A stretch of DNA of 64,000 bases from Solanum dulcamara (taxonomy: Eukaryota; Streptophyta; Magnoliopsida; Solanales; Solanaceae): contig NC_077248.1 of assembly GCF_947179165.1 (NCBI RefSeq), positions 52,295,732 to 52,359,731 on the forward strand, given 5' to 3'. Below are positions 10,961 to 23,007 of this stretch, in pieces. Under the pieces are notes generated by a model that was given only the letters and a program-made list of their open reading frames with translations, made no database searches and was not told the origin of the DNA. Position 1 is the stretch's first letter, and every line of letters begins with the position of its first letter. The translations under genes and the position numbers were made by a program.

Positions 10961-12119
10961 TCCTATTATTTTGCTAATTTTTAGACATTGGAGGCATAAA
11001 CTATATTTAGAAAATATTTTTTATGTAACTTTAATTTTAACTCCAACTCAAACTTCATGATCAAACGCCCGCCGAATAAAATTGGCGGTCAATGCATTCA
11101 TTTCATTCTGAATAAAATAACAGGGAGAATTCGTCCACGACTATGTCATATACATAGCCAGATAGGAAAACGCCTGTAACAGTGGGCACAACAGCTGATC
11201 CATGTTAGTAGGAAGGTTTGAATTTTTTTAAAAGAGGATTGGGAGTTGGGACGAAACAAATAGATAATCTAATAATGTAAGAATTAATTCATGTGCACAT
11301 GTAAACAATGTGTTGGTTGGTGGATAAAGGAATGTCAAAAGCTATAAACAATTTGATGGCTAAAGCTCTTTATTTTGTGAATCTCAGTTGGGTATGCATT
11401 TAGGTTCCCATGGGAATATAAATGAAAAAACATAGCTTCTTTTCTTTGGTGTTTAACACCAAAATTTTAAATTTGTATCGTCAAGAATTTTCACATAATA
11501 TATTTTACCAATTATTTTATTTAAATAGTCTATTTGTACAAAATGAAGACTTTTAACACAGAGACAAAAAACAAAATGCAATCATCTTTAATTTTTCTTC
11601 GCTGTCAATATGGTGCACCATTGGTTCTTGAAAAAAAAAAGAAGTTATTTCCATCTTTACACTTCTTTATTTCTTCAAAATTAAGGGTACAGAGGAAATT
11701 ACATGATAAATAATCATATTCTCACGGTAAAATTTCAGAAGTCAACTAAGTTATTAAAGATTTTCTTGTTTCCATTTTACACTTGATCAATGATACAACA
11801 CATCATTCGTATACAATTTTATGAATTAATATGATTATTTAATATGTGAATTTATATAAATTTATAATTCTTAAGATGAAATGGGAGGTTAGGGAAGCAT
11901 AGTGGCATGGGTCATGGCCCCAAAAGTAAATGGGACGTTACATAATTAATATCGCCATTTCATTACCTAGGAGAATAAATAAGAGTCTGTCAAAATTTAA
12001 TGACACAATACAGCATTTGGAATTTTTTTAAAAAAAAATAATACATGCACATAATCCATAAGCTTAATTAGATCCATTCATACTTGAAAAATAGTAGGTA
12101 AAATCCAAATAGACTGCAT
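10961..12119. other. Intergenic, nothing recognised
   Basis: AT-rich sequence without a convincing coding region, structural RNA or clear element end. It contains simple A and T runs, and a short GC-richer patch at 11070-11095 (CCGCCGAAT...ATTGGCGG) that forms a small imperfect inverted repeat. Confidence 0.5.
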
Positions 12120-12345
12120 TGATGTGGTTTTTTACGGATTTGCCTTCTCTCCATTTCCTCAAGTGCATATTTATATTTAAAATTTTAAGGTCTATCTTTA
12201 ATTTAATTTAATAAACCTCTTAACCATTATAAAAAATAACTTAGGGAAAAAAAACTCACTAATTTTGGTAAGAAAAACCTCATCTTTCACTAACTTGGCT
12301 CCTCATTAGTATAATTATTCTCATGATATATGTTCTACATATCCA
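12120..12345 (+). repeat. Left arm of a long inverted repeat (fold-back element)
   Basis: This stretch (CCATTTCCTCAAGTGCAT, TTTAATTTAATTTAATAA, ACTCACNAANTTTGGTAA, CTTTCACTAA, CTCCTCATTA) is found inverted at 26515-26740. By eye about 200 bp can be aligned with many mismatches and small gaps. The two arms flank everything between them, so an old TIR or fold-back element appears to have been split by later insertions. The outer ends and TSD were not resolved. Confidence 0.6.
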
Positions 12346-13289
12346 TTATTATCATTTCCCTAACCTAAAGAATACTCACCGTTTTTCTAATCTAACAAAA
12401 TAAAAGCATAGATAAAGATTTGACATCTGGGGTAAAAAAATCAACAAAATAATTAAGATAAAAAAAAAAGTGATCAACTTTATTTTTAAACAGAAAATAT
12501 TCTAAAACATTTCACAAATACTATTGTACAATATATATTTTCCTCTCCATTTTTTTCATTTCTTTCATAAATTATTCGCTAAATACTTATATTTTCTCAA
12601 TAAAAATAAATTTTTAAATCTTTTTTCTATCAAAGGTAGTTTACAAGATTTCAACAAAAAATAAATGAAAAATATAAGGGATGTTATATGTTAAAGTAAT
12701 TAAAATACATGATCTGAAATTTTTCTTTTTTTAATACTAAATTTTTAGAGATTATCTCGAGTTATTAATGTGTATTTTGAATCTTTTATGCACTCCTTTT
12801 TATTAAGAATATTCATGATTCATTTGATTAAATTTTTAAATAAAATCTATATATATAATAAAGGAGAAATATAGAAAAGGTGATGTGGCACTTCTCTATG
12901 GTCTCCATTTGCATTTTGTTTTCTTTTTTGGCTTTTTTTCTCTTATTTAAATTAATTATTGTATTGTAAAAGTAAATTACTTAATTTATTACAAATAAAT
13001 ATTCTATTATTGGAATAACATTTACAAAAAACTCTTCACATGCCAATTTACAAGAAATAATTATTCATAACTCACAGCTCTTTAATTTCTATTTTTAATA
13101 AATTTATTTTCCTTTTTTTCTTTTTTTCTTTCTTCTAATCATTAAATGATAATTTTTTAAGTATTTGTTTTCATTATTTAATTTATTTACAAGTAGTAAT
13201 TACACATGATTTACACCTCTTTAATTTTTATTTTTAATAATATTCATAACCACCATAATTTTCATGTCCATAACCTCCAAACTTTAATT

Positions 13290-13948
13290 TATAAGTTTAT
13301 GGTGTCTAATGGTATTTCTCTATATGCCTATATAAATTCACATTTAGTTTTATGAACATTCACATTCAAGATATCATTTCTTCTCTTCATCATATTGATT
13401 TGTGAATGAACTAGCAAGTAACAAAAAAAAAGTATATGAAGGTAAGAAATATTTTATTTTCAAGTCTTTCTTTCCATTTCCTCTATTTTGCTATATAAAT
13501 TCCTATTAAGTTTCATGAAAATTCACATTCAAGATTATATTTTCTCTTATTCATAATATCGATTTGTGATTTAATTAACATATAAAAAAAAGTACACGAA
13601 GATAAACTTTAATTTGTAAGTATAAACTTTCCAAATTAAAGTTTACCTTCATGTAAATTTATGTTGTCTAATGGTATTCCTCTATATGCTATATAAATTC
13701 ATATTTAGTTTTATAAACATTCACATTCAAGATATCATTTCTCCTCTTCATCATATTGATCTATGAATGAAATAACATGTAACAAAAAAGAAGTATATAA
13801 AGGTAAGAAATATTTTATTTTCAAGTCTTTCTTTTTATTTCCTTTATTTTGCCTATATATATTCATATTTAATTTCATGCAGATTCACATTCAAGATTAT
13901 ATTTTCTCTTATTCATTATATTGATTTGTGATTTACTTAACATATAAC
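13290..13948 (+). repeat. Nested tandem repeats inside the Helitron-like sequence
   Basis: Two tandem copies of about 360 bp start near 13299 and 13660 (TTATGNTGTCTAATGGTAT). Each contains two diverged half-units beginning TTTAGTTTNATNAACATTCA or similar and running through TTCACATTCAAGAT, CATATTGATTTGTGA and GTATATGAAGG, giving four subunits. An inverted match (AAACTTTAATTTGTAAGT / ACTTTCCAAATTAAAGTTT) sits at about 13605-13645 near the junction. Confidence 0.7.
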
Positions 13949-15286
13949 TTGGGTACCTATTTTTGTCCGAATTTAGTTTTTAAGTAGGGGCACTTTAGAC
14001 TTTCTCCTAACAATTAGTTAATGAACCTGGACATTTTTAAGACTTAATTCAACCATATAAACTATCCTAAACCTCTATTCGCCCTGATTCTTTCACAATT
14101 CATCTATTTCGAATAACTTTCCCTCTACAAAAGCTCTCAATCACCATTGAAACATTCAAGCAATTCTCTCAAGTTCTCCATTAAAAGTCCAAATTTCTTT
14201 GATCTTCTCATTCAAGGTATGTGGACATTCATCCTAGGGTATCTTTCACCCATAAAGCCCAACAAATTCTCATCTTTTTCAATCAAATCAAGTATGTATC
14301 TTTATAGGTTTTGTGATCTCAATTCCAATTACATGAATAAAATTTTAATTATGATTATAAATCTATTTTAATATGAATTGATGATTATTGCATAGAATTG
14401 AAGGATTTTTCTATGAATTTTCCTACATTACTCTTTAGGGATCATGACATGCGTGATGGGTATTTTTAATTATACTTCCAATTGCTATTATTTTCATGAA
14501 CTATGTATGGGTTGATATAAAGTATAAGATCATGCATGTTTTCAATACAATTTCATGATTACTAAGGCAATTAATGATGAACCTATGTTTTCACTTAAAT
14601 TTCAAGTATGGGTCATGATGATGGGATTTCAAGTGTTCGAGCAAGTTTTATGAAGAATGGTGACTTAAGACCCTAATGATACTTTTTATGAAAAAAGATT
14701 GTAATGATGGAAGGTCTACACCCACATTATATGAATCACATGCTAATGAACTATTCCTATGAACAAGTTTATGAATTGGATTGGTAGTTTGATTGCCTTT
14801 CCACATGATAAGTTTATACTTCAATACAAGTATGAACTATGATTTATGACAAGTATGATTTATGATAACGATATATATTATGTGGGATATTGACTTACCA
14901 CCGAGAGGACTTTGAGGTGGGGGGCTCGACCTAAGGGATCCTTAGTTGCAATCTCTAGTTCCTTAACTACGTTGCCATCGTAGGTTGCCTTTATGGCCTA
15001 ACTAGTGGATCCACATATAGCACATGATGATGATATAGAGTCTACCTTGGCAAGTAGACTCTCTCTTCTCGATGTGGGAGTTACATCGAATTTCATGTTA
15101 TAGTCCACATGATCTTAAATGTCAGTTATGGTTATCTCCCACATATGTATAGTCCTTATGATGTTTTAAATAACTAATACTATCCTTTACTTTTACATTA
15201 TACTCTTATGGTTTATTTTGCATTGACTCTTCTCATGTCTACTTATGATTTTACTACCTCTTTTATCATACTATTTGAGATGGTTA
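13949..15286 (+). mobile_element. Family-A-like LTR, left portion, truncated at its 5' side
   Basis: Aligns by eye with the middle of the LTR at 7830-10415: TTTAGTTTTTAAGTAGGG, ACTATCCTAAACC, TTCAAGGTATGTGG, CACCGAGAGGACTTTGAGGTGG, GTGGATCCACATATAGCACA, TTCTCGATGTGGGAGTTA. It lacks the TGTAAGACCC start and the palindrome array. It breaks off at GGTTA where the Ty3 element is inserted and resumes at 25515. Confidence 0.65.
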
Positions 15287-17808
15287 TGTCACGACCCAGA
15301 ATCGGGTGTGATGGCACTCGCCTAACCCACCAAGACGAGTCAGCCTAAGAGTCTAAAGAATTACAAAAAATCTAAAATAAAAGTGTAAATGTAAAATCTA
15401 ACATGATATAAATAAGGATAAGCGAAAACTAGATTCTAAATTATTCAAGATTTGGTGTCATATGTACAAGCCACTATTTTAACAGAAATGAAAGAGATAC
15501 AAGTATATATATGTCTCAGTTCTAAAGTAGAACAAAACATAAGATAATGGACGACGAGAGTCTATCGAAGAGGACAATCTGCTACCTCTCAAACTTCCAG
15601 AAGCTCGGACCAGCCAAAGAGTACTATGAGCAGAAGGTGCCGAGCTCAGATCCTACATAGGGATGAGCATCAATAACACGGTACTCAGCAAAATGGAAAT
15701 TAAACCCTAAGTAAAGCAATGCAGATCATGGTTACTCCAGACATCCCAACCACAATCCTCCACAACTACACACCTGCACTCAGACAGCCCAATCTATACA
15801 GTTTATATCACAATTGCACTAGAATACTAGACAGTCCACAATAGAAGGTGCAAATACATTCTCACCACTATACCCAGGCAAACACATATAATCTCAAATC
15901 ATAATCAATCACAGAAATAAATAAATAAATGCAAATGCAATATCAAATATCGTAATGAATATTTATCCTACAATACACATCCGTTAATCACCTCAGATCG
16001 AAACCCATGGGACCTCACATAGACCATGTATCCGCCGGAATGACCTCAACCAATATCTTCCGGAAGAGACCTCAGTCATAATATCCACCAAAAAAAACCT
16101 CGAGAAATCACCTTAACCAGTAGAAACCTCGGTTCCAATATCTAGTACCTTACTCATATCATTTCTCAGCCATCACAGATACAATATATGCACAATTAAA
16201 AAGTGAACCAAGATAAATATTCAAAATGATGTCATATAAACCATAATCATACAATAGATCACTGTCCCGAAATCCACAATACTTAGACGATTAATCCTTA
16301 TTCAAATCCACTATCACCCTTCAACTCATATAATTCAATTCAATCTAATGAACCAACACACCCTAATCTCCTCACATAGAAAATACAAGGTTCAACATAC
16401 TTAACAAAGGTTAGAATTTCACTTGTCTTAGCCAAAAAGTCACGAACAATCTGAAATTACCGATTTTTCACTCTGATGATACTCCAAATCACCATAATCT
16501 AATTAAATATATATTCACAATCACATTTTGAATCTATTGACAATAACATCAAGAAATTTGGGTGGAAAGGGTAAAATGATCAAAAACCTCATATCAGAAA
16601 TTAAACTCGGAATCTGATTATTTTTGGATGAAAATATTCTCCAAGTAATAAGGAATCTAATGGTGAAATACGTTTCAAATATAGAGTTAAAACGAGTTGA
16701 AAATCATTAGAAAATCAAAAAAAATTAAAATGAGTTGAAAATCATTAGAAAATCAAAAAAATTACATTGTTCTTGAAAAACCTCAAAATGTCCAATTTAA
16801 AATCCATAAATTGAAGTTAAAATACGAAATTATTTAATTGAAATTAAGGGAAAGTGTTTTAAATACATTACCCAATAGTTTTCCATGAAATATCCCCTTG
16901 AAATTCACCTTCACCGAGCTTAGAATGTCGAAAATGGAGGAAATTGGCCCTAATCCCGTCTTTTGGAAAAGACATTGTTTAGGCTGAATTATCTCTTCGC
17001 GATTGTGACTCACTTACGTCGCGATCGTGAAGGTCAGGACCTCGCTTCATCGTAATCGCGACCAATACCTCGCGATTGAGAAGACCAAAATAATGTAAAA
17101 TAGCGATCGCAGAAGGGATCCTCCGCGATCGCGAGGAACAACCTGATGCACCAGTTGATAGCAATATTTCGCAAGGCTAAGTCTCTAAATGGACCCTCGG
17201 GATTCAATCGGAATCCTATGAACACAAAAAGATATGTATTCCCACTAATTTCGACGTTCCGGACTCAATAAAACCATCGGAATTTGAATTCGAGCCTTTC
17301 TAGAATCAAAATTTGATAAGTCGCAACTTAACCAGTTTCGGCACTTAAAGTATCCAAAATACCCTTGAGACTTCAGAAAATTATAACAAAGCAGTTTCTA
17401 GTGTTAGAATCATCTCCCAAAATGGAACCATTATAAATTCAATCCGAGCACCCGAACCTTAAATGTTGACCAAAGTCAAACTTGAACCAAACTTTAACTT
17501 AATTTCCAGCTTCTGACCTAAATTCCACGTTTTAACTCCAAATCTTATTTCGATAACTCTCCTAGACCAAATTCCACATTTTGAAGCTGATGGAATTCTA
17601 TTCCGTGACTCGAAACTCTGAATGACTCCGAAACTCAAATTTTAACAACTTAAGCCCTAAGAACCCATTTTTTAAGCAAAACCTCAACTTTTCACAAAAT
17701 TTCCAAATACTAACTTTCAAACCCAAACAAAGTGACTTGAAAAAAATAATAGGAGGGGTAAAATAGTAATTTATCAAAATATCAAAAATGACCTTCAGGG
17801 TCATTACA
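15287..17808 (-). repeat. 3' LTR of the Ty3 chromovirus
   Basis: 2522 bp. Plus-strand ends TGTCACGACCC and GGTCATTACA. It is matched along its whole length by 23008-25514. It contains a block of tandem CCGGAANNGACCTC-like units near 15990-16130, a local duplication of about 38 bp at 16690-16770 absent from the other LTR (GAGTTGAAAATCATTAGAAA twice), and a CG-rich palindrome cluster at 16990-17130. A pyrimidine/purine-biased stretch (minus-strand GGATTTTAGTAGTGGATGA) at 17809-17830 is the likely polypurine tract. Confidence 0.92.
16980..17140. repeat. GCGATCGC palindrome cluster in the LTR (left copy)
   Basis: In an otherwise AT-rich LTR this patch repeats variants of CGCGATCGCG (CTTCGCGATTGTGA, TCGCGATCGTGAAGG, CCTCGCGATTGAGAAG, TAGCGATCGCAGAAGG, TCCGCGATCGCGAGG). 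The matching patch in the other LTR lies at 24700-24850, with several CpG sites changed to CA or TG. Confidence 0.75.
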
Positions 17809-18267
17809 TCATCCACTACTAAAATCCATTTTCATCCTCGAACAAAAAGTAAAGGACATACATGGAGTCTCAAAAAGTTGGGGGTAACGAGCCCACATGT
17901 CTGACTCTAACTCCCTAGTAGCCTCCCCCATGGACCAATGCTGCCACTGGACCTTAACCGAAGCTATCTCCTTAGTTCTCAACTTCTTAAACTGCTTGTC
18001 TAAAATAGCCACAGGCTCCTCCTCATATGTCAAATATGGGCTCAACTCCACCGAATCATGGGAAATCATATGAGACTCATCCGAAATGTAACGCTGTAGC
18101 ATCAAGACATGAAATACTGGATGTACAGAAGACAGACTAGGTGGAAAGGCAAGTATGTAGGCCACCTCTCCCACTCGATCTAAGATCTTAAACGGGACAA
18201 TAAACCTTTGGTTGAGCTTGCCCTTCTTTACGAACCTCATAACACCCTTCAAGGGCCAGACCCTCAA
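17809..18267 (-). pseudogene. Ty3 integrase C-terminus with chromodomain
   Basis: Open for 152 codons to the stop beside the 3' LTR. The N-terminal part (KGKLNQRFIVPFKILDRVGEVAYILAFP, VHPVFHVLMLQRY) is the integrase C-terminal domain with the usual R-F-x-G-P-F/I-L pattern, altered here to RFIVPFKIL. After SPYLTYEEEPVAILDKQ comes a chromodomain-like tail (IASVKVQWQHWSMGEATRE, DMWARYPQLF). In chromoviruses this domain steers integration towards heterochromatin. The chromodomain frame is open to its end; the rest of the integrase is broken. Confidence 0.88.
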
Positions 18268-19400
18268 ACATACTGGTCACCAACCATGAACACCAAAGGT
18301 CTAATCTGCCTATCAGCATAGCTCTTATGGAGACTCTGAGTAGTTAAAAACCTATCTAAATCAGCACCCGCTCCATGGTATCTCAAAGAAAATCGGTGTC
18401 TAAGCTATCCATTGCCACAGAATCAAACCATCTAATAGGCGATCTACATCTCCAACCATACAAGGACTCAAAACGAGCCATCTGGATGCTGTAATGGTAA
18501 CTATTGTTATAAGAGAACTCCACCAAGGGCAACTATTAATCCCATCGAGCACCAAAATTAATCACACATGCTCGTAGCATATCTTCAAGTACCTGAATAG
18601 TCCTCTCAGACTATCCGTCCGTCTGAGGGTGGAATGTGGTACTCAAATCCAATCGGGTACCCAATCCAAATTGCATGGCCTCTCAGAAGTGAGATTTGAA
18701 TAAAGAGTCCCGATCCGATATGAAGAAAATAGGAACTCCATGGAGTCTAACAATCTGACTGATATAGATTTATGTCAATCTATCTACCGTGAAACTAACC
18801 TTAACTGGAATGAAATGAGCCAATTTGGTCAATCAATCGACCATAATCCAAATGGAATCAAAACCTCCTATGGTAATAGACGAACCCACCACGAAATCTA
18901 CCGTGATCCTCTGCCACTTCCAAGTAGGAATGGGCATTCTTTGAAACTCACCCCTGGGTCTCTGATGCTCACACTTGACCTACTGGCATGTCAAACACTT
19001 GGACATAAACTCAGTGATGTCCTTCTTCATACCACACCATCAATAGTGCTGACTCAAGTCATGGTACATCTTTGCTACTCCTGGATGAATAGAATATCGA
19101 GTGCAATGGGCCTCCTCAAGTATCAATCTGACCAATTCATCCACCTTGGGCACACAAATATGACTACCAATCCTCAAAACACTCTCTAAATTAAGAACCG
19201 CTTCCTTAGCTTCACCTCTCATCACCTTATCTCGAATGAGGGACAAATTTGCATCCTCAAACTTCCTCTCTCGAATCTGATCCATCAAAGAAGAGCGGGC
19301 CTCTATAAAAGCAAGCATCCGGCCCTCATCAAAAAGTTGCAATCTTACCAACCCATTGGCCAATATTTAAGCATCTCTAGCCAAGGGTTGCTCCTCATCT
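18268..19400 (-). pseudogene. Ty3 integrase: zinc-binding and catalytic core remnant
   Basis: The reading at 19040-19363 (minus) holds the HHCC zinc-binding half: VPKVDELVRLILEEAHCTRYSIHPG and KMYHDLSQHY (two His); the Cys pair follows in another frame. The catalytic core region 18280-19040 is recognisable only in pieces across frames. The stretch between RNase H and the zinc domain (DEGRMLAFIEARSSLMDQI) matches the usual Ty3 linker. Function: joins element cDNA to host DNA; not functional here. Confidence 0.75.
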
Positions 19401-20152
19401 CGAATAGCTACAAGACTTCATATGATAGAAGTCTTCCTACTCAATGCATCGACCACCACATTAGCCTTCTTAGGTGATATTAGATAGTCAAATCATAATC
19501 CTTTAGAAGCTCAACCCACCTCCTTTGCCTCAAATTCTAGTCCCACTGGCTGAAGATGTATTATAGACTTCGATGATCAGTGAATATCTCACAATAAACT
19601 TCATACAAATAATGCTGCCATAACTTCAAAATAAAGATAACCCTTGCCAACTCTAAATAATAGGTGGGATAGTTCTTTTCATAAGTCTTTAATTGCCTCG
19701 AAGCATAGGCAATTACCTTCTCCTTTTTCATCAACACTCCACCTAAGCCTACTCCCGATACATCAAAATACATGGTGAAGTCAGCACCCTCCTTAGGCAA
19801 GCTCAACACAGGTGCAATAGTCAATAATACCTTGAGCTTTTGGAAACTCTCCTCGCATTTATTCGACCAATGAAATACCAGATTCTTCTAAAAGAGCCTA
19901 ATCAATAGAGTTGTTATCGTGGAGAAGCCTTGAACAAAATGGTGATAATACCCTGCCAAACCTATAAAACTGCGAATCTCGGTAGTTGAGGTAGGTCTAG
20001 TCCATCCTTGGACTGCCTTGATCTTCTCCGAATCGACTTTAATCCCTCATTGGACACCACATGCCCTAGGAACATCACCGAACTCAACCAAAATTCACAT
20101 TTGGAGAACTTGGCATAAAGCTTCTCCTCCCTAAGCCTCTGGAGCTCAATCC
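19401..20152 (-). pseudogene. Ty3 RT thumb/connection and RNase H
   Basis: RNase H is at 19561-19824 (minus): [64 protein letters not shown]. These are standard motifs of the plant Ty3 RNase H; the catalytic Asp is kept (FDVS). The preceding RT connection ([29 protein letters not shown]) is at 20020-20130. The frame changes between these parts. Confidence 0.85.
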
Positions 20153-21297
20153 TCAAGTGTTGCACATGATCTGCCTCAATCTTAGAGTAACCAAAATATC
20201 ATCAATAAAGATAATCACAAAGGAATCCAGATACGAACGAAATACCCCATTCATCAACTCCATAAATGCTGCTGGGGAGTTAGTCAGCCCGAAATACATA
20301 ACAAGGAACTCGTAGTGGTCATATCTGGTATGGGAGGTTGTCTTAGGAATATCTGAAGGCCGAATCATCAACTTATGATACACAGATCTCAAATTGATCT
20401 TAGAAAATAAGGCCGCTCTTTGGAGCTGATCAAATAATTCATTGATACGGGGAAGAGGGTAGTTGCTCTTGACAGTCACCTTGCTCAACTGTCTATAGTT
20501 GATACAAATCCTCATAGACCCATCTTTCCTTTTCACAAATAGCACCGAGACACCCTAAGGCAAAATACTAGGGCGAATAAACCCTTTACTCAATAGATCC
20601 TCAAGCTGCTCCTTTAGGTCCTTCAACTCAACTGGAGCCATACAATAAGGAGAAATAGAAATGGACTTGGTTCCCGGCTCAAGGTCAATAGTAAAGTCAA
20701 TATCCCTGTCAAGTGGAACCCCTATAATATCAGTAGGAAATACATCCATAAACTCTCGAATTATAGGAATAGACTCCATAAAAGGTAGCTCAATATCAGT
20801 ATCACGAATAAATGACAAATGCGCCAAACAACCCATATCGATCAATAGCTGGGCCTGAATATAAGAGATAACCTTACTAGGATAGGAACCACTCGAACCT
20901 TTCCACTCCATCTGCGGCCTACCAGGCATAGTTAAGGTCACCTTCTTGGCATAACAATCAAGAATAGCATGATACGGAGATAACCAATCCATACTCAAGA
21001 TGACGTCGAAGTCCACGATATCAAGGATAATCATATACACCCATATCTCATAACCCGCCAAAGACACAAGATAGAATCGGTACACCCGATCCACAACTAA
21101 GGGCTCTTCTAATGGGGTAGAAACATACACGAGCATATGATCACATAGCAAGTCAAACCCAAAAAACAAATATGCTGACACATACGAATAAGTAGAGCCA
21201 GGATCAAATAACACAGATACAGGGCAATAAAATACTGGAACAATACCTGTGATGACTGCATCGGAGGCCTCAGCCTCAAGTCTACCTTGAAAAGCAT
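20153..21297 (-). pseudogene. Ty3 protease and reverse transcriptase
   Basis: The protease is at about 20960-21214 (minus): LFDPGSTYSYVS carries the D-S/T-G-type active site (DPGS), and DFDVILSMDWL the usual Ty3 follow-up. RT starts near 20700 (GVPLDRDIDFTIDLEPGTKSIS, LKEQLEDLLSKGFIRPS). It is interrupted by a TAG where relatives have Trp, then continues [51 protein letters not shown]. The FIDD box is intact, but the first catalytic Asp (normally KIDLRSGYHQ) is Asn, so the RT is dead. Confidence 0.9.
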
Positions 21298-22803
21298 AAT
21301 AATGAGCTCCCCGTCTGCCCCCTATCTAGGTACCTCCTCTACCACCCTGTTATGCTAAGGCTTCACCCTCTCCCTTCTAATACGGCCACCTCTATCGGAC
21401 TGACCTTTACCATGACCCTGGACCGGACCTCAAACTGGCGGTGCCGGACCTCTGACTGACGCTGCTGTGTAAGTAAGGTGTGGACCTGAATGAGTCTGCA
21501 TGAGGCACTATTGTACCATATGGTTAGGGGATCCACACCCAAAACACTATCTTAGAACAGATAACTGATGTGGAGAGATAGGAGGAATATTGTAACCACC
21601 TCAACCCGCAGGCCTATGCTGTGAACCGGATGAACCTTGACCCGAACTATATGAACCATGATAACCCTGTCCTCTCTCAAATGATGGCATAGAGGCATGA
21701 ATTGGCCCTCTATACTGAAAGGAACCACCTCATCTGTAAGAACCTCTACCTCAAGATGAGGTATCCGAAAACTGCCCAGAAGCACGAGCCTTCTTGGGGT
21801 CCCCGAACTCTTCCTTCTCCATTAACTCCGCCTCTTTGGCAACACTAACTATCGACTAAAGGAATCTCTATTTCTAGATACCTAGAATATTGACTTCCTG
21901 ATAGAATAAGTCAAACCTCTCATGAAACGGCAAACCCTCTCGGTCTCATCGGGGATGATAGCGGTGGTATATCTGACTAGCTGACAAAAGCAAACCTCAT
22001 ACTCAGAAACGGACATCCCACCCTACCTCAGGATCTCAAATCTGAAGAGACTCTTCTCCCTCATACTCCAAGGGATGAAACGATCATAAAAAGCACTGGT
22101 GAAAGCCTCCCAAGTCACTAGAGGAGATCTAACTGGTAACAATCCAGAATATGTCCTCCACCACTCTCTAGCCGGACCACAAAGTTGAAGAGTAACATAT
22201 CGAACATCATGGGACTCAGCCAACCCAACTGTCTCAAGCAACTCCCTACATATGGTCAAGAACTCATATGCATCCTTGGTCTTCCCCCCTAGAGCTAAGG
22301 TGAGTCCATCTTCATGAACTTTTCATAACAACGATGCTTATCCTTAGTCAATGGAGTTGCTGGTGCGTCCTGAACCTTGACTACTGGAGCTGGAGAAACC
22401 TCATCTATAGGGACTACTAGCGGCTATCCTACCTGTCTCTGAGCCTTAGAAGCCTGGTGTTGGTCTGGAACCTGGACCCTCATTCGGGTCTGTGATGTAT
22501 CGGGTGTTCCTGCTGCACTGCCAGTATGTGCCATAGTCTCGAGCATGCCCAACACCCTCAATAAAGTGTCTTATAGTAATGGTGTTGTTACATACTTAGG
22601 AGGAACCTGCTCCCCTCTAGCCTCTGTCGTCGACTTAGAGGAAATGCTCCTCTCATGATCCTTGGCTGATGCCGCTCCTTGTCCCCATCCCTTACCTCGG
22701 CCTTTGGCCCTACCTCTACCTCTACCCCGAGCTGGGGGTCTCAGTAACAACCTCAAGGGATGGCTCCCCTCATCCAATAGAAGCTGATGCTCGAGTTCTA
22801 GCC
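21298..22803 (-). pseudogene. Ty3 gag with CCHC zinc knuckle
   Basis: The likely start is the ATG at 22803 (MARTRASASIG), followed by an in-frame TGA and a basic Gly/Arg-rich stretch (RGRGRAKGRGKG) in another frame. The capsid core at 22023-22259 shows VGLAESHDVRYVTLQLCGPAREWW and TWEAFTSAFYDRFIP, typical of the retrotransposon gag family. Near 21500-21545 a zinc knuckle can be read as CFGCGSPNHMVQ-stop-C, a CX2CX4HX4C motif with one stop inside. The gag protein would package element RNA; this copy is broken. Confidence 0.82.
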
Positions 22804-22990
22804 ATCTATCGAAAGAATATGCGATAACTCAACAATTATACAAGAACCCACGCATGACAAAATTGAAAGAAATAAAAGAGAATTTCCTAACAGTCTTCAT
22901 AGCTCCTTAAAGATAAGTAACGGACGTCTTCACACCGATCCTCATGGCTCTACTATACTGGGTTTGTACACATGTGAGACCTATGAACCT

Positions 22991-23004
22991 GGGCTCTAAT
23001 ACCA
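22991..23004 (-). other. Primer binding site (initiator tRNA-Met type)
   Basis: Minus-strand TGGTATTAGAGCCC, three bases after the 5' LTR. It differs by one base from the usual plant PBS core TGGTATCAGAGC, complementary to the 3' end of initiator tRNA-Met. It confirms the orientation and the LTR edge. Confidence 0.85.
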
Positions 23005-23007
23005 ATT

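Noticed and set aside
18740..19189. Plus-strand ORF of 149 codons
   Set aside because: Antisense shadow of the Ty3 integrase region on the minus strand.
22991..23004. tRNA gene
   Set aside because: The match is only to the tRNA 3' end and sits at the LTR edge, so it is a primer binding site.
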